Shown: positions 34,768-43,708 of the stretch, piece after piece | Position numbering within the stretch: the stretch's first letter is position 1 | How the letters are laid out: each line of letters opens with the position of its first letter | NCBI GenBank assembly: GCA_902589115.1 | Contig: CACIRS010000008.1 | Location: forward strand, 1-45,552 | From: an uncultured Prochlorococcus sp. | GTDB taxonomy: Bacteria > Cyanobacteriota > Cyanobacteriia > PCC-6307 > Cyanobiaceae | Length of the DNA: 45,552 bases | Direction of reading: 5' to 3' | Position numbers and translations under genes: made by a program | The notes under the pieces: generated by a model | Databases searched by the model: none | What the model saw: the letters and a program-made list of their open reading frames with translations, nothing else | What the model was told of the DNA's origin: nothing

Positions 34768-34974
34768 ATGACCGAAGATTCTATTTCAATTGGTTTGGAG
34801 TCTAAATTTGAAGTGGAAACATTTTCCAGAACAATTCAAGAGTGTAATGATATTCAGACTTTAAGAGATATAGCTATAGAATTATTCAAAATGAATCAAC
34901 AAAAAACTGCAATAGCAAAGTGGGCTACTAAAAAAGCTGCAGAAGCAGAGTTGTTTAGAATTAGCTCTAAGTAA
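34768..34974 (+). CDS. small conserved-looking protein, unknown function
   Basis: A soluble, all-helical 68-residue protein with no membrane segment. The second half (TLRDIAIELFKMNQQKTAI, then AKWATKKAAEAEL) is strongly amphipathic. It looks like a conserved picocyanobacterial small protein, but the function is not known to me. The upstream 178 bases (34590-34767) hold a likely promoter; ATG at 34768 has no strong ribosome site (ATAAGATG). Confidence 0.7.
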   Translation: MTEDSISIGLESKFEVETFSRTIQECNDIQTLRDIAIELFKMNQQKTAIAKWATKKAAEAELFRISSK

Positions 34975-35033
34975 AATCTTTGTTTGTTCAATAACAAATA
35001 TTTTTCTGTTCTTGAAAAAATAATATTATTTCT

Positions 35034-35405
35034 ATGAATAGTTATAAAAGATGGGTCTTATTAGAGCATATAGGGGCCCCAGATGATTCTATTGGTCTTC
35101 ATTACGATCTTTTGCTAGAGGATCTTTGCGATTGTCGTACTTGGAAGCTTAATTCACTGCTGATTTTGGATGGTCCAATTGTTGAAGCAAGAAAGAGTCA
35201 TCCACATCATTTGAATTGGCTCAAGACCTCAGGTCGTTTGGTTTCAAATGGCAGAGGATGGGCTCATCCAGTTGAATCTGGTTATTACAAAGGTTGTTTG
35301 CCTAAGGCTTTGGAATCCAAGCCGGTACTTGTAGAGCTTATTGGTAAGGGCTTTTCAGGAATCTTGGAAATACAGCAAAATTTTTGTGTTCTTAAGTCAA
35401 GTTAA
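35034..35405 (+). CDS. protein distantly like the LigD 3'-phosphoesterase domain
   Basis: A 123-residue soluble protein. The stretch LLEHIGAPDDSIGLHYDLLL, then EDLCDCRTWKLN, resembles the EH...HYDLRLE...SW pattern of the 3'-phosphoesterase domain of bacterial ligase D. It also has a later His pair (ARKSHPHHL) and SGYYKG near the end. I infer only a shared fold; activity cannot be claimed. It lies 85 bases upstream of smc in the same direction, so shared transcription is possible and a DNA-linked role is an open idea. Confidence 0.6.
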   Translation: MNSYKRWVLLEHIGAPDDSIGLHYDLLLEDLCDCRTWKLNSLLILDGPIVEARKSHPHHLNWLKTSGRLVSNGRGWAHPVESGYYKGCLPKALESKPVLVELIGKGFSGILEIQQNFCVLKSS

Positions 35406-35489
35406 TACGAAGACATTTTAAAAACTTTAAATTCCCTTGAGCTTTTTCTAGGTTTCGCTAATGTCTAATGAATTCTGGCTTGTCTCCTG

Positions 35490-38400
35490 TTGGTTCATAT
35501 CAATCAGGTCGAGCTAAAGCATTTCAAGTCCTTTGGGGGGGCGATGACAATCCCTCTGGAGGAGGGTTTTACTGTAGTTACCGGTCCCAATGGTTCTGGG
35601 AAAAGCAATATTCTCGATGGTGTTTTGTTTTGCCTTGGCCTTGCAAATAGCAAAGGGATGAGAGCAGATCGATTGCCTGATTTAGTTAATAGTGCTGTTC
35701 TTAGAGCTGGTAAATCTGCTGAAACTGTAGTTTCTGTTCGTTTTGATTTAACTGATTGGCAACCTGATCCTGCCGAGCAAGGATTAGAGCCACCCTCAGA
35801 AGGGCCATGGATCAAAGTAGATCAACAAGAATGGACAGTTACCCGTCGCCTTCGAGTGATGCCTGGGGGTTCTTATAGCTCGAGTTATAGCGCTGATGGA
35901 GAACCTTGTAATCTTCAACAATTGCAAACGCAATTAAGGCGTTTAAGGATTGACCCTGAAGGTAGCAATGTAGTTATGCAGGGTGATGTCACAAGAATTG
36001 TCTCTATGAGTAATCGAGATCGACGGGGATTAATAGATGAATTAGCTGGAGTAGCATTATTTGATAATCGAATTGCTCAAACTCGAAGCAAACTTGATGA
36101 TGTCCAAGAGCGGCAAGAGCGTTGCAGAATAGTCGAGCAGGAACTAGTTAATTCAAAGCAACGCTTGGAACGTGATTGTGCAAAAGCAAGAACATATCAA
36201 GAATTACGAGAAAAATTTCAAATAGGCAAAAAACAAGAATTAGTTCTTGCATATGAAGCTGCTAAACAAGGTCTAATAGACACTAAAGAGCGTCAAAAAT
36301 TACTGAGAGAGCAAGAAATAAAAGATGTAGCTTCTATTGAAGATTTTGAACAAAAAATTTCTCAATCCTTTGAAAAATTTAACTGTCTTCAGAATGAAGT
36401 GAAAGAGCTAGGTGAAGATCAATTAATTTCTGTTCAATCAGAAATTGCTGGATTAGATACACAAACCCGTGAATTAGATCGTCAAGCTCTAATGCACAAA
36501 GAGTCAGGGGGGAAATTAAATGAAAGGCGTAGAGAATTGATTAATCGGAAACAGGAAGTTTTTCAAAATACACAAACCAAGCAAGAAGAAGTTTCATTCA
36601 AAGCAATAGAAGATGCAAACAACTCTGTTAAAGAAGCAGAGGCTGCAGTTGAAGTATCAAGGAGAAGGTTGTCTGATGTTGCTGGTAAATCTGGGGCTTG
36701 GGTAGATGATCAAAGGAAAAGAAGTCTTTTACGGCAGAAATTACAAAAGGACTTAAATCCTCTTCAAAATGAAAAACAAAAGCTAGAAGAACGTTTAATT
36801 CAAGATAGTTCAAGAATAAAAGAGCTTGAATCTTATGAGGAGAGAGATGTTTTAGAGAAAGATCAAGTTCATAAGAAATTAGATATTCTTGAGAGTGAAT
36901 GTAAAGCAATTATCAATAAAGTTGAAAGTAAAAAGGTTCTTTTGCAGAATCATCTTTCAGAATTGGATCTTCAACAAAAAACTCGTATTAGGCTAGAGCA
37001 AGAACAAACAAGATTAGAAAGAGAAATAGCAAAACTGGATAGTCGAAGGGAGACTTTGCATGAAAGTCGAGGAACAGGTGCTTTAAGAATTCTTTTGGAA
37101 GCTGGAATTGAAGGTATTCATGGACCTGTAGCACAATTAGGTGAAGTAGAAGATTACAATCGATTAGCGTTAGAAGTAGCAGCAGGTGCAAGACTTGGTC
37201 AGATTGTTGTTGATGATGATCGAATAGCAGCTAAATGTATTCAGTTGCTCAAATTACGCCGAGCTGGGAGACTTACTTTTCTTCCTTTAAATAAGATAAG
37301 CTCGAGATTATCTTCTAATCAAAAAGCTTTATCTAGAAGTAGAGAAATTGAATTAAATAAAATCAATGGATTAATAGGAAAAGCTATAAACCTTATCAAA
37401 TTTGATCCTATATATAGCTCTGTATTTGCTTATGTTTTTGGAGAGACATTAGTTTTTACAAATTTAGACTCAGCAAGATCTCAGTTAGGTTTGCAAAGGG
37501 CAGTCACAATTGATGGTGAATTGCTAGATAGAAGTGGAGCCATGACAGGTGGAAGTTTTTCTGGAAGAAATATTGGATTTACATTTGGAAGAAGTAATGA
37601 TGGAGATGAATCAGAACCATTAAAAGCTAGATTGATCGAAATTGGCGAAACATTAATTAAGTGCTTAAACGAAGAATCGAAATTGCAAAAATATATAGAT
37701 GAATCTAGATCTCTATTAACTCAGATTGAACAAAGACAAGCAGCTCTAGAAGCTGAAAGAAAAGCTGCTCATCATTCTAATCAACCTATCATCGAGAGGA
37801 GAAGAGAAAATTCTGAACGTATTCAAGTATTGAAAGATACTACTCATAATAATCAAAAAAGATTCGAAGAAATTAAAAATGAATTAAAACCATTAATAGA
37901 TCAATTAAAAGCTTTAGAAGAAGAAGAGAATTCCAAAGAGTCTCATTCTGAACAAAATAATTGGAAGCTATTGCAAGACAATTTAGAGAAAGCAGATAAA
38001 GAATTAATCACTGCAAGAAATCAACGAGATATATTGATTAATGAGCAGAGACAGAGAGAACTCGAGTTGGAACGTTTAGAAGATCAAAAAAATACTCTCT
38101 TGCTAGAAGAAGATAGGTTAAAAGAAGAAGTTAATGATCTTGCAAAATTACATAATGATTGGAGAGATCAGCACAATCTACTGAAATTACGTCGAAAAGA
38201 ACTGGAAGATCAACAAGAGAATCTTCAAACACGTTTAGGAGAACAAAGAAGAGCTAGAGATCTAGCTGAGTCAGAATTAAGTAATCTTCGTCAAAAACTT
38301 CAAGAGATTCAATGGAAATTAGAACGGTTGCGTCAAGATTGTCAGTCTTTGGAAGAAGAAATAAGAAACAGTACTATTCGGCTTCAAAAACTCGAACAAT

Positions 38401-39095
38401 CACTTCCTAATCCGTTACCTGAACTTTCTGATGAATTGAGATTAAATGGTTTAGAGGCTCTTCAAGCTGATTTGCTTCAAATACAGACTCGAATGGAAGC
38501 ATTAGAGCCAGTAAATATGTTGGCCTTAGAAGAATTAGAGCAATTGGAAAAGAGATTAGAAGAATTAGAAGATCGATTAAATATCTTGAGTGATGAGAGA
38601 TCTGAACTGCTACTTCGCATTGAAACTGTGGCTACACTTCGTCAAGAAGCATTTATGGAAGCTTTTCAAGAAGTTGATAAACATTTTCGTGATATTTTTG
38701 CAAGTCTTTCTGAAGGCGATGGACATTTACAGTTAGATAATAATGAAGATCCTTTAGAGGGAGGTCTTACACTTGTGGCTCATCCAAAGGGCAAAGCTGT
38801 AAGACGTCTTGCTGCAATGTCAGGAGGAGAAAAATCTTTAACAGCATTAAGTTTTCTTTTTGCTTTGCAAAGATTTCGCCCTTCACCTTTCTATGCATTA
38901 GACGAAGTTGATAGTTTTCTTGATGGAGTAAATGTTGAGCGATTATCTTCTTTGATTGCTCGACAGGCAGAACAGGCACAATTTTTGGTCGTTAGCCATC
39001 GCAGACCAATGATTGCGGCTTCCGTTAGAACAATTGGAGTCACCCAAGCTCGAGGGGCACATACTCAAGTTGTTGGTTTACCTGATGCAGCTTGA
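35490..39095 (+). CDS. smc: chromosome segregation protein SMC
   Basis: Large coiled-coil ATPase that organises the chromosome with ScpA and ScpB. The 1201 residues show Walker A GPNGSGKSN (32-40), a first coiled coil (about 170-530), a hinge (about 535-690, with EVAAGARLGQIVVDDDR and GAMTGGSFSGRN), a second coiled coil (about 700-1030), the signature AAMSGGEKSLTALSF (about 1107) and Walker B YALDEVDSFLDG (about 1135). The start is TTG at 35490; upstream in-frame codons reach TGA at 35469 with no ATG, and the N-terminus VHINQVELKHFKSFGG begins where the family does. Confidence 0.95.
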   Translation: MVHINQVELKHFKSFGGAMTIPLEEGFTVVTGPNGSGKSNILDGVLFCLGLANSKGMRADRLPDLVNSAVLRAGKSAETVVSVRFDLTDWQPDPAEQGLEPPSEGPWIKVDQQEWTVTRRLRVMPGGSYSSSYSADGEPCNLQQLQTQLRRLRIDPEGSNVVMQGDVTRIVSMSNRDRRGLIDELAGVALFDNRIAQTRSKLDDVQERQERCRIVEQELVNSKQRLERDCAKARTYQELREKFQIGKKQELVLAYEAAKQGLIDTKERQKLLREQEIKDVASIEDFEQKISQSFEKFNCLQNEVKELGEDQLISVQSEIAGLDTQTRELDRQALMHKESGGKLNERRRELINRKQEVFQNTQTKQEEVSFKAIEDANNSVKEAEAAVEVSRRRLSDVAGKSGAWVDDQRKRSLLRQKLQKDLNPLQNEKQKLEERLIQDSSRIKELESYEERDVLEKDQVHKKLDILESECKAIINKVESKKVLLQNHLSELDLQQKTRIRLEQEQTRLEREIAKLDSRRETLHESRGTGALRILLEAGIEGIHGPVAQLGEVEDYNRLALEVAAGARLGQIVVDDDRIAAKCIQLLKLRRAGRLTFLPLNKISSRLSSNQKALSRSREIELNKINGLIGKAINLIKFDPIYSSVFAYVFGETLVFTNLDSARSQLGLQRAVTIDGELLDRSGAMTGGSFSGRNIGFTFGRSNDGDESEPLKARLIEIGETLIKCLNEESKLQKYIDESRSLLTQIEQRQAALEAERKAAHHSNQPIIERRRENSERIQVLKDTTHNNQKRFEEIKNELKPLIDQLKALEEEENSKESHSEQNNWKLLQDNLEKADKELITARNQRDILINEQRQRELELERLEDQKNTLLLEEDRLKEEVNDLAKLHNDWRDQHNLLKLRRKELEDQQENLQTRLGEQRRARDLAESELSNLRQKLQEIQWKLERLRQDCQSLEEEIRNSTIRLQKLEQSLPNPLPELSDELRLNGLEALQADLLQIQTRMEALEPVNMLALEELEQLEKRLEELEDRLNILSDERSELLLRIETVATLRQEAFMEAFQEVDKHFRDIFASLSEGDGHLQLDNNEDPLEGGLTLVAHPKGKAVRRLAAMSGGEKSLTALSFLFALQRFRPSPFYALDEVDSFLDGVNVERLSSLIARQAEQAQFLVVSHRRPMIAASVRTIGVTQARGAHTQVVGLPDAA

Positions 39096-39157
39096 AATGT
39101 TTCTAGTACGCTGTTTTGCCAAAATGATTCGATTACTTCCTTAGAGAAGGACTGCGT

Positions 39158-40174
39158 TTGTCAACTACTCAATCCCCTAACGACCCATTGGAAACCATCC
39201 CAAGCGATCGCCTCTGGCTGAGGTCTGAATTAATGGGCACTCAGGTCATTACCCGAGATACGGGTAGAAGACTTGGCGTGGTTGGAGAGGTGGTCGTAGA
39301 TATTGATAGAAGAGAGGTCATAGCTCTTGGGCTTAGGGATAATCCTTTAACTAGATTTTTACCTGGCTTACCGCGCTGGATGCCTCTTGAACGTATTAGA
39401 CAAGTAGGGGATGTAATTCTTGTTGATTCCGCTGACTCTTTAAGTGAGGGCTTTACACCAGAACGATATAGTCGAGTCATTAATTGCCAGGTAATTACAG
39501 AATCAGGGCAACAATTAGGAAGAGTGCTTGGATTTTCTTTTGACATTGAAACAGGTGAACTGACAACTTTAGTAATGGGAGCTTTGGGTGTCCCTGTTCT
39601 AGGAGAAGGCGTCTTAAGTACTTGGGAAATACCAGTAGATGAAATAGTTAGTAGCGGTGCTGATCGAATAATTGTTTATGAAGGGGCTGAAGATAAACTG
39701 AAACAATTGAGCAGTGGTTTCCTCGAAAAGTTAGGTGTAGGGGGTGCTAGTTGGGAGGAGCAAGAAAGAGAAAGGTATAGAGTTAATCTTGTGCCTGTAG
39801 AGAATCAATTAACTGCTGGAGATAATGTAGAAGATGGACAAAAGAGATTGCAAGAATCTAATAGTGAATCATTTCAAAATGAACAGGATTTGGAATATGT
39901 TGAATTAGATGATATTCGTCAAGATCAAACAGCAAAACGTTTATATTTAGATGATCAAACTTCGGGGGAATATTCAAGTTATAATAATGATTATCAAGAA
40001 CTGAATGAGGACTTAGATCAAGCAAAATCTATATTGAAGCCTAGGCCTCCTTCTAGAAAACCTGTAGATATTGATGTTGATCCATTAGATGTAGAACCTT
40101 TAAATTCCTTGAACTCTAATGAAAATAATCTGGGTAACATAAACTCTTCAACAGAAATTGAAGACCCGTGGTAA
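39158..40174 (+). CDS. PRC-barrel domain protein
   Basis: A 338-residue cyanobacterial protein with two PRC-barrel units in tandem (about 20-95 and 105-180): WLRSELMGTQVITRDTGRRL with VVDIDRREVIALGL, then VINCQVITESGQQLGRVLGF with FDIETGELTTLVMG. PRC barrels bind proteins or RNA (RimM, photosynthetic reaction centre H subunit). The rest is acidic and likely disordered, ending in a Pro/Asp-rich tail. TTG at 39158 is the start, with AGAAGG about 8 bases upstream; the next in-frame ATG would cut the first barrel. It follows smc by 62 bases. Confidence 0.85.
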   Translation: MSTTQSPNDPLETIPSDRLWLRSELMGTQVITRDTGRRLGVVGEVVVDIDRREVIALGLRDNPLTRFLPGLPRWMPLERIRQVGDVILVDSADSLSEGFTPERYSRVINCQVITESGQQLGRVLGFSFDIETGELTTLVMGALGVPVLGEGVLSTWEIPVDEIVSSGADRIIVYEGAEDKLKQLSSGFLEKLGVGGASWEEQERERYRVNLVPVENQLTAGDNVEDGQKRLQESNSESFQNEQDLEYVELDDIRQDQTAKRLYLDDQTSGEYSSYNNDYQELNEDLDQAKSILKPRPPSRKPVDIDVDPLDVEPLNSLNSNENNLGNINSSTEIEDPW

Positions 40175-40192
40175 TTATTTTCTGAATAATTA
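40172..40192. repeat. 8-base-pair AT hairpin between convergent genes
   Basis: TAATTATT (40172-40179), loop TTCTG, AATAATTA (40185-40192). It overlaps the stop codon of the PRC-barrel gene and faces the LpxB-like gene from the other side. A very AT-rich hairpin is a weak terminator at best, but its position between two converging genes is suggestive. Confidence 0.45.
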
Positions 40193-40212
40193 ATTGCAAT
40201 ATTCTAGACAAT

Positions 40213-41469
40213 CTACCTATTATTTTTAGTCATGAAAAGTTTAATAATTTCATCAGCCATTAGTCCAGCTGCTCCAGGCCTTCCTCTTAGCGTTCTTAGA
40301 TCTTCTCTTTGACCATTTAAACGTTCTTTTGATTCAATCCAATATGCAGCTTCCTTTGCAATATCTATAGGAGATATTTTCCCAACCTTTTCTGGTACAA
40401 CCATTCTTCCAGCTGCAATGTTAGGCCATGCTAAAAAGCCTCGATTTCTTAATCTCCAAATTCCTATTAAAAGCCCTATAAATTTTTTTAATATTGGGGT
40501 TCTAGCAATTATTCCTAAAAAACCATCCCAAGCTTGCATAACATTTAGGTGTTGTGTAGGAACAATTACAATCATTGGGACACAAAGTGCCCCTAATTCA
40601 GCTGTATTTGCTCCTACAGTTGTTAGCGCTAATTCGCATTGACTTAATAAATCATGAGCAGGTGGATCTTCATGTAAGTGTATTGAATTACCATGAATAG
40701 TGACAATTCTCCTGAATGGCTGATTGTCTTCTTTTGGTAAAATTTTAGCAATGCCAGATTTATAATGCTTGGCGATTGGGTTTTTTGAATTAGTGAAATT
40801 TTGAAGTTCATGCAGATTTGTTGTAGGAGCAACAGGTAATAAAAAGGATATTTCAGATTTAATTGCAGCTAAGTGATCAGCAACTTCAAGAAGAAATGGA
40901 ACTCCTATGCAAAGTTTAGTTTTTTTTGATCCAGGCATAAGTGCTATCCAACTTCCTTTTTGTAGTGGCATAACTTCTTTTGCCAAGCTTGGTAGATCAG
41001 CCATTAAATCTCCAACTACTGTGCATCGATTTCTAAATTTTTTGGGTATTTTATTCCGCACGTTTGAAGACATTGCTGCAATTCGATCGTTCCATTGAGG
41101 CCATCTAGCAACCCATTCCGCATATGTCATATGAAGGTATCCAAGTCTGGCTGAAAGCAGTACACTCCAAAATTGATCACCGCCGAGAAATATAACTAAA
41201 CCATTTGAAGGCCATTCTCCAAAAAGTTTAGGCCTAATTAACAGGTTCCAAAATTTTTTTGCTGGTGTAATTAGTTCAAAAATACCTATATTTTTTGCTG
41301 CTTCTGCTTCTTTACCAGTTGCATTTGGGCAGGGGACTAAGACCAATCTGAGGGAAATTTTTGAATTAATTTCTTGAGATCGCTTTAAGAGCTTCTTGTT
41401 TAATGCCTCTGCAAGAGGTCTTACCCATGTTGATAATTCTCCTGGACCGTTAGATACCATAACGATCAT
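40213..41469 (-). CDS. LpxB-related glycosyltransferase-like protein
   Basis: Cyanobacterial protein related to lipid-A-disaccharide synthase (GT19 fold); about 418 residues from ATG at 41469. Signs: MVSNGPGELSTWVRPLAEAL at the start, LVLVPCPNATGKEAEAAKNI, VVGDLMADLP, IALMPGSKK, and the nucleotide-sugar region TTVGANTAELGALCVPMIVI with PTQHLNVMQAWDGF. The frame can be extended upstream to 41565, but that part is translated tRNA-Leu sequence, so the shorter start is preferred. It probably modifies an envelope lipid; the substrate is not known. Confidence 0.82.
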   Translation of the reverse strand: MIVMVSNGPGELSTWVRPLAEALNKKLLKRSQEINSKISLRLVLVPCPNATGKEAEAAKNIGIFELITPAKKFWNLLIRPKLFGEWPSNGLVIFLGGDQFWSVLLSARLGYLHMTYAEWVARWPQWNDRIAAMSSNVRNKIPKKFRNRCTVVGDLMADLPSLAKEVMPLQKGSWIALMPGSKKTKLCIGVPFLLEVADHLAAIKSEISFLLPVAPTTNLHELQNFTNSKNPIAKHYKSGIAKILPKEDNQPFRRIVTIHGNSIHLHEDPPAHDLLSQCELALTTVGANTAELGALCVPMIVIVPTQHLNVMQAWDGFLGIIARTPILKKFIGLLIGIWRLRNRGFLAWPNIAAGRMVVPEKVGKISPIDIAKEAAYWIESKERLNGQREDLRTLRGRPGAAGLMADEIIKLFMTKNNR

Positions 41470-41526
41470 AAAAGAAGATTTTTCTTTGATTTCAGGGTTT
41501 GGTGAGGTCAAGCTAAAAGCAATTAA

Positions 41527-41608
41527 TGCGGATGGCGAGACTTGAACTCGCAAGGCCGAAGCCACACGCTCCTTAGACGTGCGTGTCTACCAATTCCACC
41601 ACATCCGC
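41527..41608 (-). tRNA. tRNA-Leu with apparent anticodon AAG
   Basis: Class II (long variable arm) tRNA. Acceptor GCGGATG pairs with CATCCGC, A73 follows, D-arm contains GGAATTGGTAGA, and the T-arm is GCGAG-TTCAAGT-CTCGC. The anticodon stem CACGT/GCGTG pairs fully with a single G-U. This leaves loop CTAAGGA, so U33 is correct and the anticodon at 34-36 is AAG (codon CUU). Variable arm TGGCTTCGGCCTT. CCA is not encoded. The identity as leucine is firm; AAG is what the structure gives. Confidence 0.92.
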
Positions 41609-41729
41609 TAATCAAACCGAGTCTTAAAGACTTAGTCGGATCAGATCATAACGGTAAATCTGCCACCTATCTTTTAGCTGTTTGGTCAGGAGCGCTGATA
41701 CTATCCGCATTAAGACTGAATAATTTTGG

Positions 41730-43076
41730 ATGCCTATAGGCAAAGTCCTAATTGCTAATCGTGGCGAGATTGCCCTTCGAATTCTTCGCAGCTGCAGAGA
41801 ATTGGGTATAGCCACAGTTGCCGTTTACAGCACGGTAGATCGGAATGCCCTTCATGTGCAATTAGCAGATGAAGCTGTATGCGTTGGAGATTCTCCCAGC
41901 AGCAAAAGCTATTTAAATATTCCAAATATTCTTGCTGCTGCTACCTCACGGGGAGTTGATGCAATTCACCCTGGCTATGGTTTTTTGGCAGAAAATGATC
42001 GCTTTGCAGAAATTTGTAGAGATCACGGAATAATTTTTGTTGGTCCTTCTCCTAATGCAATTCGATCAATGGGAGATAAATCCACTGCTAAGTCAACAAT
42101 GCAGAAGGTTGGAGTACCAACTGTTCCTGGAAGTGCTGGATTACTTGCTGATACAGAAGAAGCTGCTCGTTTGGCAACTGATATGGGTTATCCCGTAATG
42201 ATTAAGGCAACTGCAGGAGGAGGTGGTAGAGGCATGCGATTGGTTAATTCAGCAGATCAACTTGAAAATCTTTTTAAAGCTGCGCAAGGAGAGGCAGAAG
42301 CAGCATTTGGAAATTCAGGACTTTATATGGAAAAATTTATTGATAGGCCTCGACATGTTGAAGTTCAAGTTCTTGCAGATAGAAAAGGAAATGTTGTTCA
42401 TTTGGGAGAACGTGATTGTTCGATTCAAAGAAGGCATCAAAAGTTATTAGAAGAATCGCCTAGTCCTGCTTTGAATCCTGATTTAAGAATTCGTATGGGA
42501 GAAGCAGCTGTAGCTGCAGCTAAAAGTATTCAATATGAAGGGGCTGGAACAGTTGAATTTTTACTTGATAGAAATGGTGATTTTTATTTCATGGAAATGA
42601 ATACACGCATTCAAGTTGAACATCCAGTAACAGAAATGGTTACTGGCATTGATTTAATTGCAGAACAATTACGTATAGCTGGTGGTGAACCAATCAGTGT
42701 TTCACAGGAAGAAATTAAGTTAAATGGTCATGCAATTGAATGCCGAATAAATGCAGAAGATTCAACTCATAATTTTCGGCCTTCTCCTGGCAGGATTACA
42801 GGTTGGCTTCCACCAGGAGGACCTGGTGTGAGAGTCGATAGTCATGTATATACCGGATACGATATACCGCCATTTTATGATTCTTTAATTGGAAAGTTGA
42901 TTGTTTGGGGTAAGGACCGTGATTCAGCCCTTAAGAGAATGAAAAGAGCTTTAAATGAATGTGCTGTTACCGGTATTCCAACTACGATTGATTTCCATTT
43001 GTTTTTGTTAAATCGAGATGAATTTTTAAAAGGAGATGTTCATACCAAGTTTGTTGAGCAAGAAATGCTTGGTTAA
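41730..43076 (+). CDS. accC: biotin carboxylase subunit of acetyl-CoA carboxylase
   Basis: Carboxylates biotin on the carrier protein AccB with ATP and bicarbonate, the first step of fatty-acid synthesis. The 448 residues start with [16 protein letters not shown], and the ATP-grasp domain shows [14 protein letters not shown] (Lys159, Gly-rich loop 163-169), [29 protein letters not shown] and [16 protein letters not shown] with the catalytic Arg. ATG at 41730 is clear. The 121-base spacer after tRNA-Leu should carry its promoter. Confidence 0.97.
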   Translation: MPIGKVLIANRGEIALRILRSCRELGIATVAVYSTVDRNALHVQLADEAVCVGDSPSSKSYLNIPNILAAATSRGVDAIHPGYGFLAENDRFAEICRDHGIIFVGPSPNAIRSMGDKSTAKSTMQKVGVPTVPGSAGLLADTEEAARLATDMGYPVMIKATAGGGGRGMRLVNSADQLENLFKAAQGEAEAAFGNSGLYMEKFIDRPRHVEVQVLADRKGNVVHLGERDCSIQRRHQKLLEESPSPALNPDLRIRMGEAAVAAAKSIQYEGAGTVEFLLDRNGDFYFMEMNTRIQVEHPVTEMVTGIDLIAEQLRIAGGEPISVSQEEIKLNGHAIECRINAEDSTHNFRPSPGRITGWLPPGGPGVRVDSHVYTGYDIPPFYDSLIGKLIVWGKDRDSALKRMKRALNECAVTGIPTTIDFHLFLLNRDEFLKGDVHTKFVEQEMLG

Positions 43077-43096
43077 GTTTTGCATTAATTTCAGAC

Positions 43097-43426
43097 TTAG
43101 CTCTGGGCATGAATATTGAACATTATTTGAGTCAATACTCCTTGTTGACCAACTAACAATTCTCTTAAAAGACTGGTAAATCCAACCCAAATGACTGGCG
43201 TAATATCTACGCCCCCAATAGGAGCAACAAATTTTCGTGTTAAAGCGAGAGGAGGCTCTGTAGGAATCACCAGCAAAGGCCATAGTCCGCTTTTTAAATT
43301 GACACTTGGGTACCAGGTCAGAATGATCCGCAACAAAAATCCAAGGGTTAGTCCAGACAGTAAAAAACCCAATGAGAAATTGATTGTTGGCAAGGCTTTC
43401 AATACTAATGGCGTCACAAAGTTCAA
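43097..43426 (-). CDS. YggT family membrane protein
   Basis: A 109-residue protein with two hydrophobic regions separated by the family signature: LRIILTWYPSVNLKSG, then EPPLALTRKFVAPIGGVDIT and PVIWVGFTSLLRELL. YggT (Ycf19) proteins act in membranes and in plastids and cyanobacteria affect thylakoid or envelope organisation. The start is TTG at 43426; no ATG or GTG lies upstream in frame before a stop. It is convergent with accC (20 bases) and divergent from psbX (76 bases). Confidence 0.82.
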   Translation of the reverse strand: MNFVTPLVLKALPTINFSLGFLLSGLTLGFLLRIILTWYPSVNLKSGLWPLLVIPTEPPLALTRKFVAPIGGVDITPVIWVGFTSLLRELLVGQQGVLTQIMFNIHAQS

Positions 43427-43502
43427 AGCATCAACCCATACATCGTAGAAAGTTCCATTTAATTCGTAGGATTGGTCTGATTTGCTCTGAAATCAAAAAG
43501 CT

Positions 43503-43619
43503 ATGACACCCTCTGCCGTAAATGCCTTGTTAAGTATCGTTGGCGCTGTGGCTTTAATTGTTGTTCCAGCAGCCTTTACTTTGCTTTGGGTGAGTCAGAA
43601 AGACGCACTTGATCGCTGA
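43503..43619 (+). CDS. psbX: photosystem II reaction centre protein PsbX
   Basis: Thirty-eight residues with a single membrane span: MTPSAVNALLSIVGAV, then ALIVVPAAFTLLWV and the lumen/cytoplasm end SQKDALDR. The MTPS start and VSQKD end are the family pattern. PsbX is a low-mass PSII subunit near cytochrome b559 that helps quinone exchange. It lies upstream of ycf66, a neighbour expected for picocyanobacteria. Confidence 0.93.
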   Translation: MTPSAVNALLSIVGAVALIVVPAAFTLLWVSQKDALDR

Positions 43620-43708
43620 ACGCTAGTTCAATCTTTGCGTACTTCGTAGACTGACATCAATGAGGTTGATTTTCAGCCTCGTCTTAGACCTTTTCGGGGG
43701 GCTCTGTT

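Noticed and set aside
41470-41565. N-terminal extension of the LpxB-like protein (SALRVQVSPSAL...)
   Set aside because: This stretch overlaps tRNA-Leu on the same strand; the peptide is a typical translation of a tRNA T-arm, and ATG at 41469 starts where the family begins.
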